From Pyrocephalus nanus (lineage: Eukaryota > Chordata > Aves > Passeriformes > Tyrannidae): 64,000 bases of DNA. How positions within the stretch are numbered: the stretch's first letter is position 1; each line of letters opens with the position of its first letter. The position numbers and the translations under genes were made by a program. The notes beneath the pieces were generated by a model that was not told where the DNA came from, did not search any database, and saw only the letters and a list, made by a program, of their open reading frames with translations. The stretch spans positions 7,384,556-7,448,555 of the forward strand of contig CM076261.1 in the NCBI GenBank assembly GCA_038380795.1, read 5' to 3'. Shown here piece by piece: positions 1-12,597 of the stretch.

Positions 1-3000
1 TGGTGCGAATTACATTGCCACAGCTGTTCAAAGTTAGATGAGCGTGCAAAAATGTGACAGCTATTGTTACTGTTTACTTTTTCTATTTTTTTAATTAAAT
101 ATTGAAATAATAAAAGAAAAAGAATCACCTTCAGTGGTTATTTTCCCCTATTTGTGGTGTTATACAGTCCAGTTCTGCTTAGGGCTATAGTAGTTACTCT
201 TACACTGATTTATTCTCACTTTGCACCAAGGGGTTTCTCAAGAGTGAATTGATGAGTAATAAAGAAGCTAGGCAGTGTTCTTTATTTACTTTTTCAGCAG
301 ATCTCAAAGCAAAAATATTAACTATACCACATCATCTACCTCCCTTCAAAACTTGTGTCCAAACTGTAAGTAGAGCTCAAATAGTAGTGTAATACAAATC
401 GATACGGTTATGATTGTGTGTATTTTTAATAGAGTCTATAGCATTCACCCCCCCCTTTTTATTTTGTGTTCTCAGACATTTCAAAACTTAGATTAATGAG
501 ATCTCACATAATTCCTCTTGTCCAGTTGCTGCTTTGTGGGCACGGTGCTCATTGTATGCTTCATTGCTGGTATAATTGAAATATTTCTTTATTCCTTCTA
601 AAGTTATGCTGGTTGCAGTGGGAAAACCAGGTTCTCAATCAGGGTGATATGGGAAAAACAGAATCGCCTTAGGGATTACTGCAAATACTGGTTTGTAATG
701 TCTAGAGAAACAGCTTTTAATTATCTTGACTTAGCTGATACTTGCAACTGAACTGCTGCTTTCTTAACATTTCTTGAATTGGCAATACGACAATTGACAA
801 AAATTGACAATTTCTTAATATGACAATAATCTAAGAAAGGAAGGGTGATGTCATGGTAGTTTTCCAGTTTTCAGATGTTTTAGTCATATTGTTCTACTTT
901 AGACAGAATTCTGTATGCATGTGCAAAGTATTTATAACTTTAAAACAGTAAAACCTTGGAATAAGCAAAACTTTGTACGTTGCTGTTTGTTGTCAGTGTG
1001 TTCACTATGATCTCTTAATTCATTCTGATATGGTTATCTGGGTCAATTTTTAAGTATTGTAACTTCTTAATAAATATATATTCTTATTTAAAGCTAGAGA
1101 TAGTTTTATTTCTTAAAATATGGGAATGGTACGTCCAGAAAAATACATATTAGATAAGAAGTATAAATATGTTATTTAAGGTTAAAAAATATTTAGCAGG
1201 TGTGCCAAGCTGAAAAGATATTTGCTTATTTCCTCTGCTCTCATAATTTATAGCTATCTGTCATCTGCAGATCCCAGAGCGCATTACAAAGGAAGATAAG
1301 TTTCCATATTTTATGGAGGGAATGTTGGTCATCTGCCTTATTGATTAATGCACACTTTTTTCTTTTTCTTTCCTGAATATGCCATAACAACAGTAAATGC
1401 CTCAAAATCTCTTGCAGGCTGTCACTAATGGTGAACCACAATTCTATTGTCTTCTGCAAGCATTCTGGTACAATACCTCTTTATATGATTGGATATGGCC
1501 CTTCTGTGGAACTTCTCATTTACCTCACCCAATGCAGAAATTAAATGGAGTAAAGGAAAAGTTTTGGGTTTTATGGATATTGTATTTCCGAAAGTTTAGG
1601 TATTTAAGCTGAATAAATCTCCATGAATATAACACTTGGTTCCTAACATAGTGTTTTATTTAAATGAATTTAAGGCAACATAAATGTGCATATAGACAGT
1701 TATCTCTCTCTGAAATTAAAGGCAGGCATTTATAATAGTTTTATCTTCCGCATTTTTCTTCATTCATCAAACACATTCTGTTTAGGGGAAGGTTATGCAA
1801 TGTAAACTTTCTCAAAGCAACTTTTATTTGAAAGTTGTCGAACTTTTAACAATCCTCTCAGCAAATACTACACAGTATAGATTAGAATGCTTATCTGGTG
1901 TGTGTAGATTGGAGTGATCATGGGAGATAGAAAAAATTAGCTTAATTTTTGTTTTAATTAGAAAAAGACATATCAGTTATGAAGCTCCTTATGCAAATAA
2001 TGTTCTGCTTAAGTATATTTTACCAGTCTCATTTAAACTATCATGCTCAATATCACTGTCTTGTAATGCAACTACTGTGACTTACTAATTTGCCACTAAT
2101 TCTGTATTAACATAATAAAAGGAACTTCTAATAAAATCAGTTGAGCTGATATAAATAATTTGCTATGGCTTTGGTACTCTGTGTTGGAGTATAGAAAGTT
2201 GTGCTCACTTTCTGATACACAACTTGCTTGAGAGTATGTTTTCTGTTTTCCAAAAACTGTGTGCAGACAAACCCAACCACTTGTTTGGAAATAAGTTCTA
2301 GAAAATTTAGTTAAATGACTCACAGTTGGTCTTAATTATAAATGGATTATATGTAGAGATTTCTATGCTTGACTGTTAATTTGTTTTAGCAAAGTTCTAT
2401 CCGTGATGTGCTTCAGAATAAAAACTCTGTTATTTTTACTCTTCATCTGAAAGTGTTTCAGCTAGGTAAAAACAGTAAACAAAACTCACTTATTTTTCTG
2501 CGGAAAAGTCTTCAAAATTCTTGCTGTTGTGGGTCCTTGTGTTGGCTTAAAGAGGGACACAGATGGGAGTTTACTGAAACTACCCGAAGATGGGAATACC
2601 TGCAATGCAGTTAACCTAGATGAAGCATGATGGTTTGCAGTGAAATTGGTTATGAAACAGTTTTGACACAACTGGTTTTTGGGTTGGTGTTTTTCTTTCC
2701 TAAAGAAGTTCGTGTGACTCAACACAGGCAGCCTGTGAGTCGCTGCTGCACTTTCAAAAAAAACCACAATTGTTGTAAATGTTCTAAAAGCTGGAAAATA
2801 TTTGGTTTCTTTGCTGTATGGACCTTTATTTTACATTACGTTTTCATAACAAATAAAGATTTAATTTTTTTTTTTTTTTAAACTGTGGCAGCCTTAATGG
2901 AGAAGCAGCGTAATTATTGATAATTTACAAGGGTGGTACACTGGCTAGATTTCACCCATGTAAATGTACTGCTGCCTTAGCAACAGCTACAGTGTATCAT

Positions 3001-4867
3001 TTAGTGCTTAGGCTGTTTGTGGACTGTACAATATCATAATTATAGAAAGAAATGTACAGATGTAGGGGCGTGAATATAGATGAGTTGTGCCTTGTTGAGT
3101 TTTTTACGAGCAATACATGTGATGTATGTGCACCTAACCCTCAAGTTTCTTGCCCCCGAGTCTATAGTGTGAAGGAGCACTTGGTTATTATTTAGGCATA
3201 CTAAACTACAACGCCCAAAAAAAAGGAGCACAGAAGCAGATGTAAAGCAAGAAAGACGTTACCGTTCATTGTGAGTAGCAGGACAGTTCTTTAGAACCAA
3301 ATGAGCATCATGGCCAGCGCTGTCCAAGCAGAGGAGTAGATGCTTTCTGGCCCTGGAAAAGCCTACAAGCTGCAGATAAGGGACGATGCAGAGAACAAAA
3401 CATTGATCACAGCAGTATTAGTTATTTTCTTAAGAAGTTGTTCTATCTAGATAAGATTCTGGTTAGCCTTATCCGCTGTTTATAAGGTAGCAGACATCTT
3501 TGTCTAGCAGTAACCTTTGTAAAATTATGAGTGACACATAAAAGTGTTTCAAGGCTGCTGCTATTAAGTGGCTGGTTGTTTACCAAGATACTTTTTGTTT
3601 GCTTTCGTACTCTATACTTGACTACTGAGTGTGAAATTTTTTATTATACTTTGTGATGTTTTTAATGATGCTACATAGAGATGATATAGTATGGAAGAAA
3701 TGTACGAAACCTTGCCAGTCTACCTAAGGCAGATCATTGAGATAATTCACTCTCCATCATGACCTTTGTTTTCCATCTCCATTTGAATGAAAGAGTTTAC
3801 TGTACACATTTATTGTGTTGGTTTTGCACTTAGTTTACCACTCTTTTCCATTAGAATAGAGTTTTGCTAACAAGCAAGCTCCTCAGCAGAGCAATATTTC
3901 TCAAGGAAGAATAATAAGAAACTTGAAATATGCTAAATATATAGAAGTCTCAAAATATTTACTTTAGCATCGGTCCACCCAGGTCCTCATTTGAGCTTCT
4001 TTATGCACATGGATGGGATGACATATTTGTTCCCTTCAAAAGGTGCACTGCTGTATTCAAATGTCATTGTAGGGGAATCACAGGTTAGAACAGAACTATG
4101 AGTTAGAAAGGAAAAAGAATGATGATTTTAATGCCAAATTGTTTTTAGATATTTCTAAAGAGTTGATGTAAACGAAAAGTAACACCTATTAAGATACTTC
4201 CCTTTAATCTGCTGCTCTAGTCATAATGCTTTCAGCAGTGCTTTAGTATTATGTTAAGCACAAGGCATCTGTAGAGACTTGACATGGCAAAAAAGCGTAG
4301 AAGTAATATGAAGGCAGTACTGTGCCCATTTCCTTAAGCAATACAGAGAAGAAAAGGGAATTTATTATTTAAATGTTTATGAAAAGAACAAGAAGTTTTA
4401 ATGTGTGAATGTGCAGGAAAAAGAAGAAAGCCTAATTGAATGGCAGGGAAAGCTGCAGCTTTCAAAGCTAGTAGTGGCTTTTTCTTGCTGCTTAAATTAA
4501 GCTAGGAAGTCTTTCTTTTCCATTAAATAGCATAAGTAGCCTTACAGTAACTGTCTGCATGTCTTAAAGTCTCATGTTTGTTTTCATGACCTCCTTGTTT
4601 ACTTGCAGGAAGTATTATTAAAATGAGTCACGAGCTTTGCTCACTAAGGTGTGTGTGATAAACCCAAAGTGGGGTATGATAAATGATGCACGGTGTGAAA
4701 AATTGTTTGGGAGTTTTGTTTTTGACTTCTAGCTTAAGCATTAAAGTACAAGGTTCTGATTTTTAGGTTTAGCTCTTCTAGTGGTTAGTTGTCCTCTGTC
4801 AGTTAAATATATGATTCTTCTTTTTGCTTCTTGGTAGTAAAGGGACAATTGTCAAAAAAGTCCTCTG
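1..4867. other. Unique AT-rich sequence, no confirmed gene
   Basis: This stretch holds no reading frame with a recognisable family and no interspersed repeat I can identify. The open frames are all under 100 codons, and those on opposite strands overlap one another, as expected by chance. A T13 run lies near 2868-2880. Three segments (298-365, 2390-2465, 4609-4648) are flanked by splice-like signals with compatible phases and are described under findings, but they are not strong enough to be called exons here. The sequence is probably intronic or intergenic. Confidence 0.6.
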
Positions 4868-5444
4868 ACGTGTAGGACCAACCATGTCCTGCGGGGCATA
4901 AGGCAAAGCATCACCAGCCGGTTGAGGGAGATGATTGTCCCGCTCTGCTCTGCATTGGTGTGGCCTCAGTTTGAACATTGTGTGCAGTTTTGGACCACAA
5001 TATAAAAAAAGACATTAAGCTATTAGAGAGTGTCCAAAGGAGGGTGGCAAGGATGGTGAAGGGCCTTGAGGGGAAAGCCGTATGAGGAGCTGCTGAGGTC
5101 ACTTGGTCGGTTGAGCCTGGAGGAGACTGAGGGGAAGAGCAGGGGCAGACTCTGATCTCTTCTCTGGTGACCAGTGAAAGGACCTGAGGGAATGGTCAGA
5201 AATTCTGTCAGGGGATGTTTAGATTGGATATTAGAAAAAGGTTCCTCACCCGGAGAGTGGCTGGGCACTGGAACAGGCTCCCCAGGGAAGGGTCACAGCA
5301 CCAAACCTGACAGAGTTCAAGATGCATTTGGACAATGCTCTCAGGCATATATTGTGACTTGGGGTTGTCCTATGCAGGGCTAAGACTCAATAATCCTTAT
5401 GAGTCCCTTCCGAATCAGCTTACTGTATGATTCTGTGATTGTGT
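4868..5444 (+). mobile_element. CR1 LINE, 5'-truncated copy
   Basis: This is the 3' end of a CR1 non-LTR retrotransposon in forward orientation. It begins inside the last third of ORF2, at the segment that in CR1 reads as GIVLLCSALVWPHLEYCVQF-like protein, here damaged. It runs through the 3' untranslated part and ends in the CR1-type tail motif: gattctgtgattgtgtg lies at about 5425-5441, a decayed copy of the short ATTCTGTG repeats that CR1 uses instead of a poly-A tail. Frames are broken by stops and indels, so it makes no protein. It matches the copy at 54872-55958 over nearly its whole length, including the gaggagactgaggg and tctcttctct segments, so the two belong to the same subfamily. 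Compared with its sister it lacks a block after gaggagactgagggga, where about 35 bases are missing. The 5' edge is approximate. Confidence 0.93.
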
Positions 5445-8379
5445 GAACTGTATAAATTATTTTGAACTTACCTGTTGTACTTTATTTGATACTTTTACCA
5501 TAGTGTATATTCAGTCCAAATGCAAGAAATTTAATGAGAGATCTGGATTTAATCTTTGATTTCTAATGTCTAATGAATTGCCCACAGCTTTCATTTAAAC
5601 TTGTGGATTTCTTTCATCCCTTTAAATGAAAATTCCTCATCAATTTAATATTAGCCCTAGTTTTGTCTCCAAATGAGATTACAGTCTGACTAAATGCTTG
5701 TGAAAGGTTATCTGCTCTTTGCAGGTCTTTTTTGTTTGTTGTTTTCTCTCAGTTAAAAAAAAATAAATAATTGGGTTAATACACTTACTTCTCTATATCC
5801 TCCCCTTGCTTACATTCTTAGGGAGCACTTATATTCATGTTATATTTTGAGTCAGGTACGTACCTCTGAAATGAACTCTGGAATTGCCTGGGTTTGTGCA
5901 TCTGAGTTTGCACTGTCACATGACTTTGGAGCTTGCAAATTTGGATTCTTTTCAGGTGAAACTCAAACGGGAGATGCAGTGCAGGAGCTGCATCGTCTGC
6001 TGATGCTATTGGGTTTCCACTCCTTGAGACTGCATTGCAGTTACTCTCAAGTCAAGAGCAGTGTGGGCTATGGCTCAGCTTGGTTGTCCTGCCCGGCAGG
6101 GCCCTCCCAGCACACAGCACCATTTTGTTTTGAAGCCCTTACGGCTAAGATGACCAGAAGTCCATGGCTTCTAGTGCCAGGACTGTGACAGCTGTCTGTA
6201 GGAGTTGCTGCTGCTTTGTGGTGTAGTTTTTTCTCATTGTCAGTTGGTGACTCTTGCAACAGAGCGTAAATGTGTGTTTATTTTCATTCAGTCATTAGTC
6301 TCTGTCTGTAATGGTTCATGTTTTTTTCAGAAAGAAGAGGGATTGCACAGTGACTGCATGGGTGAGAGCACTGTACATCACTAAGTAACAAAGTGTTGGG
6401 CTCCTTGAAAAACTTTGAAGTTCTTTAATTTCTGAATTAAACTTGACCAAAAGCCTAAAGTTTTCATACTGCTGCATTCCTGAGTGTATCGAAGAAGCTT
6501 TCCTCGATATTCTAGTGTTTGATTAGCATACATATTACTAACTCAAAAGCCTGTGTAAATATGTGTATGTACTAAAACTGGAGTAGTTGTACTCCATAAT
6601 AGATCAATTTTGTTTCTTTGAAATGAAAAGAAAAATACTTATTGGCAGATTGAATGAATTAACAACTATTCCGGTTTACCTGAAAATCCTGACTTAAAAA
6701 AAAAAAATCCCAAACTCCTTGCATTATTAAAGTTACCTTTGCAAAATCTCTAGTGTGTGTTATAGGAAATAGAGTTGTTTTCTAACCAACTCTACATCCC
6801 TTATTAAGCTTTTTCCATTCTGTAAAGGCAATAGCTCTGAAATACAGAAGAGATTGCATTAAATCCTTGGCTGGCAATTTTGTGTGGGATTGAGTATTGA
6901 AATGCAGCAAAGCAAATAATGAAGGCATATGTTTACCTATAATTCTTTTTACCTTGGGAGAAGGATTAAATAGGAACAGTTTGGTTGTTGTCAAATTCTT
7001 AACAGTTGCTTTCAAGCATGAAACAGTCCCCGGGCTCTCGGAGGATTTACTTAGCAGTTTGAATAGAGAGGTCTTTACTGCTAATGGAACTGAGATGGCA
7101 GGCTTAAGCAATGGGGTGCTTTATAGCCTCTTTAGCCACTTGAGAAGATGTAACATCAAATAGCTGAAATCGTCTTGGTCTCCATTGGTGTTTGGGAAGT
7201 TGCACAAAGATTGATGAATAAATAATTCAGAGTTATATGAATGTCTTGATGCCAGAGCGTTGCAAGTATCTAAAAGCTTGATTCACAGAAGGTTTAGTAC
7301 CAGGAGACATTCTGTAGTTTTTGTGTGAGCTTTGCCCCAGGGAACATTTACTGATGATTCAAAAAAAGAGGAAAAAAATCTATTGGGATTGTCTGAGTTT
7401 TGTGCAGAAGTGTTTGAGATTCAAAGATGTTCTTCATAAAAAGAAAGATGTTCCATTTGTGAGGATGGCATAAAATTATTGAACTATTTCATAATTTGAG
7501 ATGTTTACTGTTAAATTCCTTTATGATGATTTTTTGATAAATTATATTTAATAAGGTCTTTACTAAAACATTTAGGAAGTATGCACTGATGGTCTGTGAT
7601 TGTGGATAAACCCCTATCCTGCCTGTAAATCAGGTTTCCACTTTTTTTTTGGCCTAGGATTTCCTTTGTTTTCTGCCAAGTAGAAGAATATTATTTAGGA
7701 TTCCAAATTTTAAAAGTACAAAACCTTCCCCTCCAATACTTCCTTCCCCTCTTTAAATTTCATATTAAACCTGCTAATGAGATATCTAGTATTTATAAGC
7801 TTTACTACAGGGATCAAAATGTAATATGAGAAAATCTTCTAGTTGAATACACACAAACCTAGGATAATTTTCAGTGCTTTGAAAAGGGTCTTGCCTGTTC
7901 AGCTCATCTGATTTATTTCTGCCCATGCTAATTACTTCTCTGTTGCCTACACAGGCTTTCCCATTACATTTTGCACTGTTTTTTGGACATATAACTGGAA
8001 AGGTCTGTCTGATGGCTAAAACCCCCAAATCCTGGAGTAAGGGGTTTCAGTGGTAAATTACTGTCGAGTTTAAATGACTGGCTTTTTCTAATTTGAGTTT
8101 GGTTAAGCTTTGAGGTTCTGCTCTGTTGTATTTCAATATGCATTTTTTTTGCTGGATGAAGTTCCCTATTATAAGAAATGTTACTGTTCTTTAAATTCTT
8201 TAGACTATAAGTAAATCGACTATCAAACCTTTCTGAAATAGTTATTTGGATGTTACAGGTCTGTTATTAAATGGCAGATTTTCCAGACCTTCATTATTGG
8301 TTGCATTTCTTCTAACGATTCTTTGGTTTATTCTGGAAAAATTATCTCTTGTACACTGAAGTCTGCTAAGTTATCTAGC

Positions 8380-8396
8380 AAAAAAAAAAAAAAAAA
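8380..8396. repeat. A17 homopolymer
   Basis: An uninterrupted run of 17 adenines. No LINE or SINE body is recognisable on its 5' side, so it is not obviously a retrotransposon tail. Confidence 0.9.
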
Positions 8397-11300
8397 GGTG
8401 ATAGTGTATTTTATTGTTGAGTAGTTTGATTGTAATATTGGCAGTAGAAGGCTTTTACCCTTGGCTTCATGTTTTTAATCCTTGAGGTTGTTATTTCCCT
8501 TAAGTTGGTTTTCCTCCCCCACCCCCCACCATCCCTTAAACCATAGCATCCAAAGACTTCAGAAGCTAAAGTTCATGTCTGACAAAAAGGCTCAACTACT
8601 GCTACTACTACAACTGCATCATGAAAGCCTGTATCTGCCACTGGTCCCTTCAGATCTCACCTAATGCATTGCTCTTAGTCTCCAGCAGAGTCAGAATCAC
8701 TCTGATTAGATTCCCTTGCAGGTAAAAAGAATATCCACTCTAATTTGGTCTTGTCTTGCTGTCTTTGCAACAATTTGTCTGTGGAATTTAATGGCAAATG
8801 GAAGCTATCATGAAGCCTACTGCCAGGATAAGAGGGTACTGCGATGTTGAGCAGACCTTGCTTCCAAGCAGGCTGAAACCAAAGCAGAACACATAGCAGA
8901 ACACATGAAATATTTTGCTTATTTCTAAGAAAGAGCCATGATAAGGAGTGAAACCTCTAAGAAAAGCTTCAAGTCTTCCTCAAAAGGCTTTTAGGTAATA
9001 TCTGAAATGTCCATCTGGACCTGTGCTCTCTTCTGTAAGGATTCTGTCAAAATGGTAGAATAATTCATAGTTCCCATGGGAGAATAGGAAAATGTTGTCC
9101 ATCTCCAAGAATCTTTGAAAGCTATGTGGTATCTTTTAGTCACTCACCTGCTTCTTATTTTTTCCTTTTTTTTTTGGTCAGGGCTTCCTTTGGTTGACAA
9201 TCCATTTAGTGACCTCTCGCTGTGGAAGTAAGGGCACTTTTGTTCAGGTCAGCAGACCTCATCCTGAGATATTGTTACATTTACTTGCCTTTTAAAAATG
9301 ATCATCTCTTCAGGGACTTCGTTAGCTAAACTGTGAAATGTTCTTGGCACTCTAAAGACTGGTCACCTCCTGTTATCTGAGAAATAGCATGCTTACGATT
9401 CTGCTCATGTTTTTAGGGCATAGTCAGCTTCACAAGCTTCTCTTCCCATTTTAAGGAAAGTCAGTGCCATTTTCCAGGTCAAGCACTCTTTTTTCAATGG
9501 TGAAGTGAGGCACAAGACTTCTGAAATGAGGAATATGAAATGGGACAGGTTTGTTCTCCTTTAATCTTTTGGGAACCAATGAAGTAAGGCATTTTGTTGC
9601 TATTTGCTACTATCTCTGCTAAGTGTTTGGGATGAATTCCCTGTGGAATCAACTGGAAAGTAAAGTAATTGCTCAGGTGGCTGATCCTCACCTGTACCCT
9701 CATAGGCAAGGTACAATTTCAGCAATTCTGTCACATGGACTTGCAAAGGGCTGAAAAATCAGGTGATTGGCACTGATGAAATAACTGGATTAATGCTGAG
9801 AAGATGTTGGCAAAAAGATAGTGTTTTAGTTGCTGTGGGAGTGTATGCATGCCAGAGAATTAATTTTCTTAAAGAAATGCAGACTTCTGAAATGTATATT
9901 TTTCAAGAACAGCACTCTGTGTCCTCATATTAGTTTGGGCAATTTAATGATCTGATCATTACAATCCCCTGATGTTTAGTGTCTGGCTCTCCACAGCATA
10001 CTTCTAAAAGAGGAGGGCGGGAATCAGAAATCCTGTGGTGACATTCCAGCTGTATATACAGAGGTCATTGCAGCACGGGTTGAAGTCTTCCATAAGCAAA
10101 TCATGGCAACTCATGGTGCTGAAAGGAACTCAGTTAATTCAAATATAATATTTTGGCAAACAAGATAAGTGGATACTCTACAACATTAAATAATTTACGA
10201 AAGAGCAAGTATTAATGGAATTAAAAGAACTTAATTGTTCTTTATTCCGGAAATGTAAAATGCTAGTATATGCAGGCTAGTGTGCATGCTCTTGCAAATA
10301 CTGGCAACTCTGGCAAATCCATGGCACTCTCTGTAAAATACAGCAGTACAATTCCTGAGTCTACTGGTATTTAGCAGTTTGTGTGAAAACTTTGTTTACC
10401 AGTCTTGAGGTGGTTTACGGCAGACTGAGTCAGTGTGGGGGAGCTTTTCTAATAATAAATCTGCTCTTGATGGCTCTCTCACAAAGAAGTCTTCTGGGCT
10501 TCCTGCATTGTGTTTGTGTAGCAGGAAATTTTGAGCTCAGGGTCACCCAAGCTAAGAGGCAACCCAGCTTGACGAGCTCACAGCTCTCTTCTTGTTTCTG
10601 TTGTCAATTTATAGTCTTATTAGTGCTGAATTTGAGGAATAAATTTTCACCTTTGAGAGAATGCAGCCTTCCTTGTCTTGCTCTATTTTTTCTGCTAATA
10701 TTTTGCATACATTTATCAGTTACTTTGTTTAATGAGTGTAAGGGAAGAATGTTTCAGGAATGTATTTTGTTTTCTATGCATTGTGTTACCTGGCTCATCT
10801 CTGCTCAGCATTTTAATATTACTTGAGTAAGTTCTTAGCTTAAAAGCAGGATCATATTCCAGCCCTTAGCCTCCAATAATATTGTAAAATATTGAAAAAG
10901 AAAAGGTCAACTTTGGTACTTCCGAAGTCATCCTATGGATATTAACAGTGCTTAGAAACTCAGAAGGGGGTGCTGCTTCCTCCAATAGCCATTGCTCCTT
11001 CATTCCAAAACCAGTGAATTATCATACTTCTTTGCTTTTGAAACTGCTGATGATTAGAAGAAAATTTATATAACTGTTTTTGTCAAGGCAGAAATTTGTG
11101 TATGTATGTAATGCATACTTAGTGTTTAGTTTCTGTACAATACAGTGGCATATGCAATTAAGCTGCAAGAGTTCATGAAAAATTCCAGAGGTTACTAATT
11201 ATAGTCCTGCTAGTTGAATATCTATAACCTCAAGGGTTGCCCCTTCTTGTAGGTTTTAGTATTTCTGTGTTTTGTTGCTTTAATGGTATCCACCTGACCT

Positions 11301-12450
11301 GTGCATCCTGTATTAGAGCTTTACTGAAATTCTAATGGTCTTTATCCTTTGCTGTGGAGATCTGGTGGAGATTTCTTTTTATTCACAAAATCAACATAGG
11401 TTGCTGTTGTGAAAAATTGATTTTAATAGGAAAGAACTTTCCCTCTTTTTTTTTGAGCCTACAAGTCATTTGATACGGGAAAGTATTTTTGAACAAAAAA
11501 AGAGAAAGGCTAGGAGATTATTAATTGCCTGTTAAAGGCCAGTTTCCTTCTTTTGTTTCTCTTTCCTTTTAAAGGAAGCTAATCTGGTTTTGGGGCTATG
11601 GAAGTTTTTACGTGATTATAATACCAGAACTGAGGTGGGGTTGGTATTTGTAGATATGGTCTGACTCCCTGCTCTAGGCTGTAGCAACTTGCACAGTTAC
11701 GTCCTCCTTGTACCTAGCATTTAGTGTCTGAGTAGTTCATGCCTGTTTCTTTGGCCCCAGCCTTTTATGAAGAACCCACATTTCATTAATCATCTGGGTT
11801 TTGTTTGGGCTGGTGTGTTTGTTTTTAAATGCTTTTGTTTTCCATTTTTTCTTTCAGTCCTTCCTTCCTGGCATGTATGCGCTCATTCTCCATACTCATC
11901 TTTTCCTTCTAAACACAGGTTTCTGTAGGTTTTTTGTCAACATGATTATATATTAATCTCTGACTCACTGAATGTTACTGATGTTGCTGTATAATGCTCT
12001 TTATTATTTAATGTTTCTTCCTCAGTCTTTCTGTCATCTTGAAACTCAGTTTGGGGATGGTGTAGCTTTCTTAAAGGTTATTAACACTGTCCTGTTGAAC
12101 ATTTTTGTTAAGATCTCCCTCTGCACACCTACTTCAGGTTTTGTGTTTTATTTTTCCAGGTAGTTACCATATGTGTTTGACCAGGTTTTATTTAAATTAA
12201 GAAATACAATTTTTTGGTAGTATTCTTATTTTTCTGATATGTTATTGCAAAGTCCTCATGAAAAAAAAAAAAGCCTCAAAACTTATATTTTGAAAAATTG
12301 GCTTATAAGCACATGCTTCAGGTTTTTTAAGGCAGTCTCCATTAAGTGGTGCTAATTGATGGTAGTTTGTTTTAATTGAACTTTGTAACAGCTGTTCCCT
12401 CACTGGGGATTGTTCCAGGATCCAGGGAGAGTTCAAGAGGTTTCTTGTTC

Positions 12451-12471
12451 TTTTTTTTTTTTTTTTTTTTT
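12451..12471. repeat. T21 homopolymer
   Basis: An uninterrupted run of 21 thymines. It lies directly before the 19-bp tandem duplication at 12477-12514 and the inverted repeat at 12534-12597. It could be the reverse-strand A tail of an old inserted sequence, but no element body can be recognised beside it. Confidence 0.9.
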
Positions 12472-12476
12472 CTGTC

Positions 12477-12514
12477 ATTACAGCTTTATCTTCTGATTAC
12501 AGCTTTATTTCCTG
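12477..12514. repeat. Two-copy 19-bp tandem repeat
   Basis: The unit attacagctttatcttctg at 12477-12495 is followed immediately by attacagctttatttcctg at 12496-12514. The copies differ at only a few positions near the 3' end. This looks like a local slippage or insertion-associated duplication just beside a T21 run. Confidence 0.9.
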
Positions 12515-12533
12515 AAATTTGCTGCTATTCCAG

Positions 12534-12597
12534 GACTTCAGTTCTTGCATAGTTATTTCCTGAAATAACTATGCATGGTTCAGAAATTGCTGAAGTC
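12534..12597. repeat. 64-nt inverted repeat with nested perfect hairpin
   Basis: The outer arms are gacttcag (12534-12541) and ctgaagtc (12590-12597), which are perfect reverse complements. Inside them is a second perfect stem of 12 bp, gcatagttattt (12547-12558) with aaataactatgc (12563-12574), closed by the 4-nt loop cctg. The two stems are not contiguous: unequal internal bulges separate them. It resembles a small cruciform or a decayed inverted-repeat element. No transposon family is recognised, and the overall shape does not have the long regular stem of a typical microRNA precursor. Confidence 0.85.

Larger units (their letters stand above)
5445..12476. other. Unique AT-rich sequence, no confirmed gene
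   Basis: I see no identifiable repeat or protein family. An A17 run is at 8380-8396. The open frame at 5847-6188 (113 codons) lies in a locally more GC-rich patch but matches nothing I know. Frames at 6782-7111 on the minus strand and 6897-7163 on the plus strand overlap each other, so both cannot be coding. The frame at 10383-10826, the longest in the window at 147 codons, is rich in Leu, Phe, Cys and Ser, as expected from translated T-rich noncoding DNA. Confidence 0.55.

Noticed and set aside
10383..10826. The longest open frame in the window, 147 codons on the plus strand
   Set aside because: Its translation is dominated by Leu, Phe, Cys and Ser with no motif that I know. One such frame is expected by chance in 64 kb of this size, and the donor-like gtaagt just after it lacks a convincing exon context.
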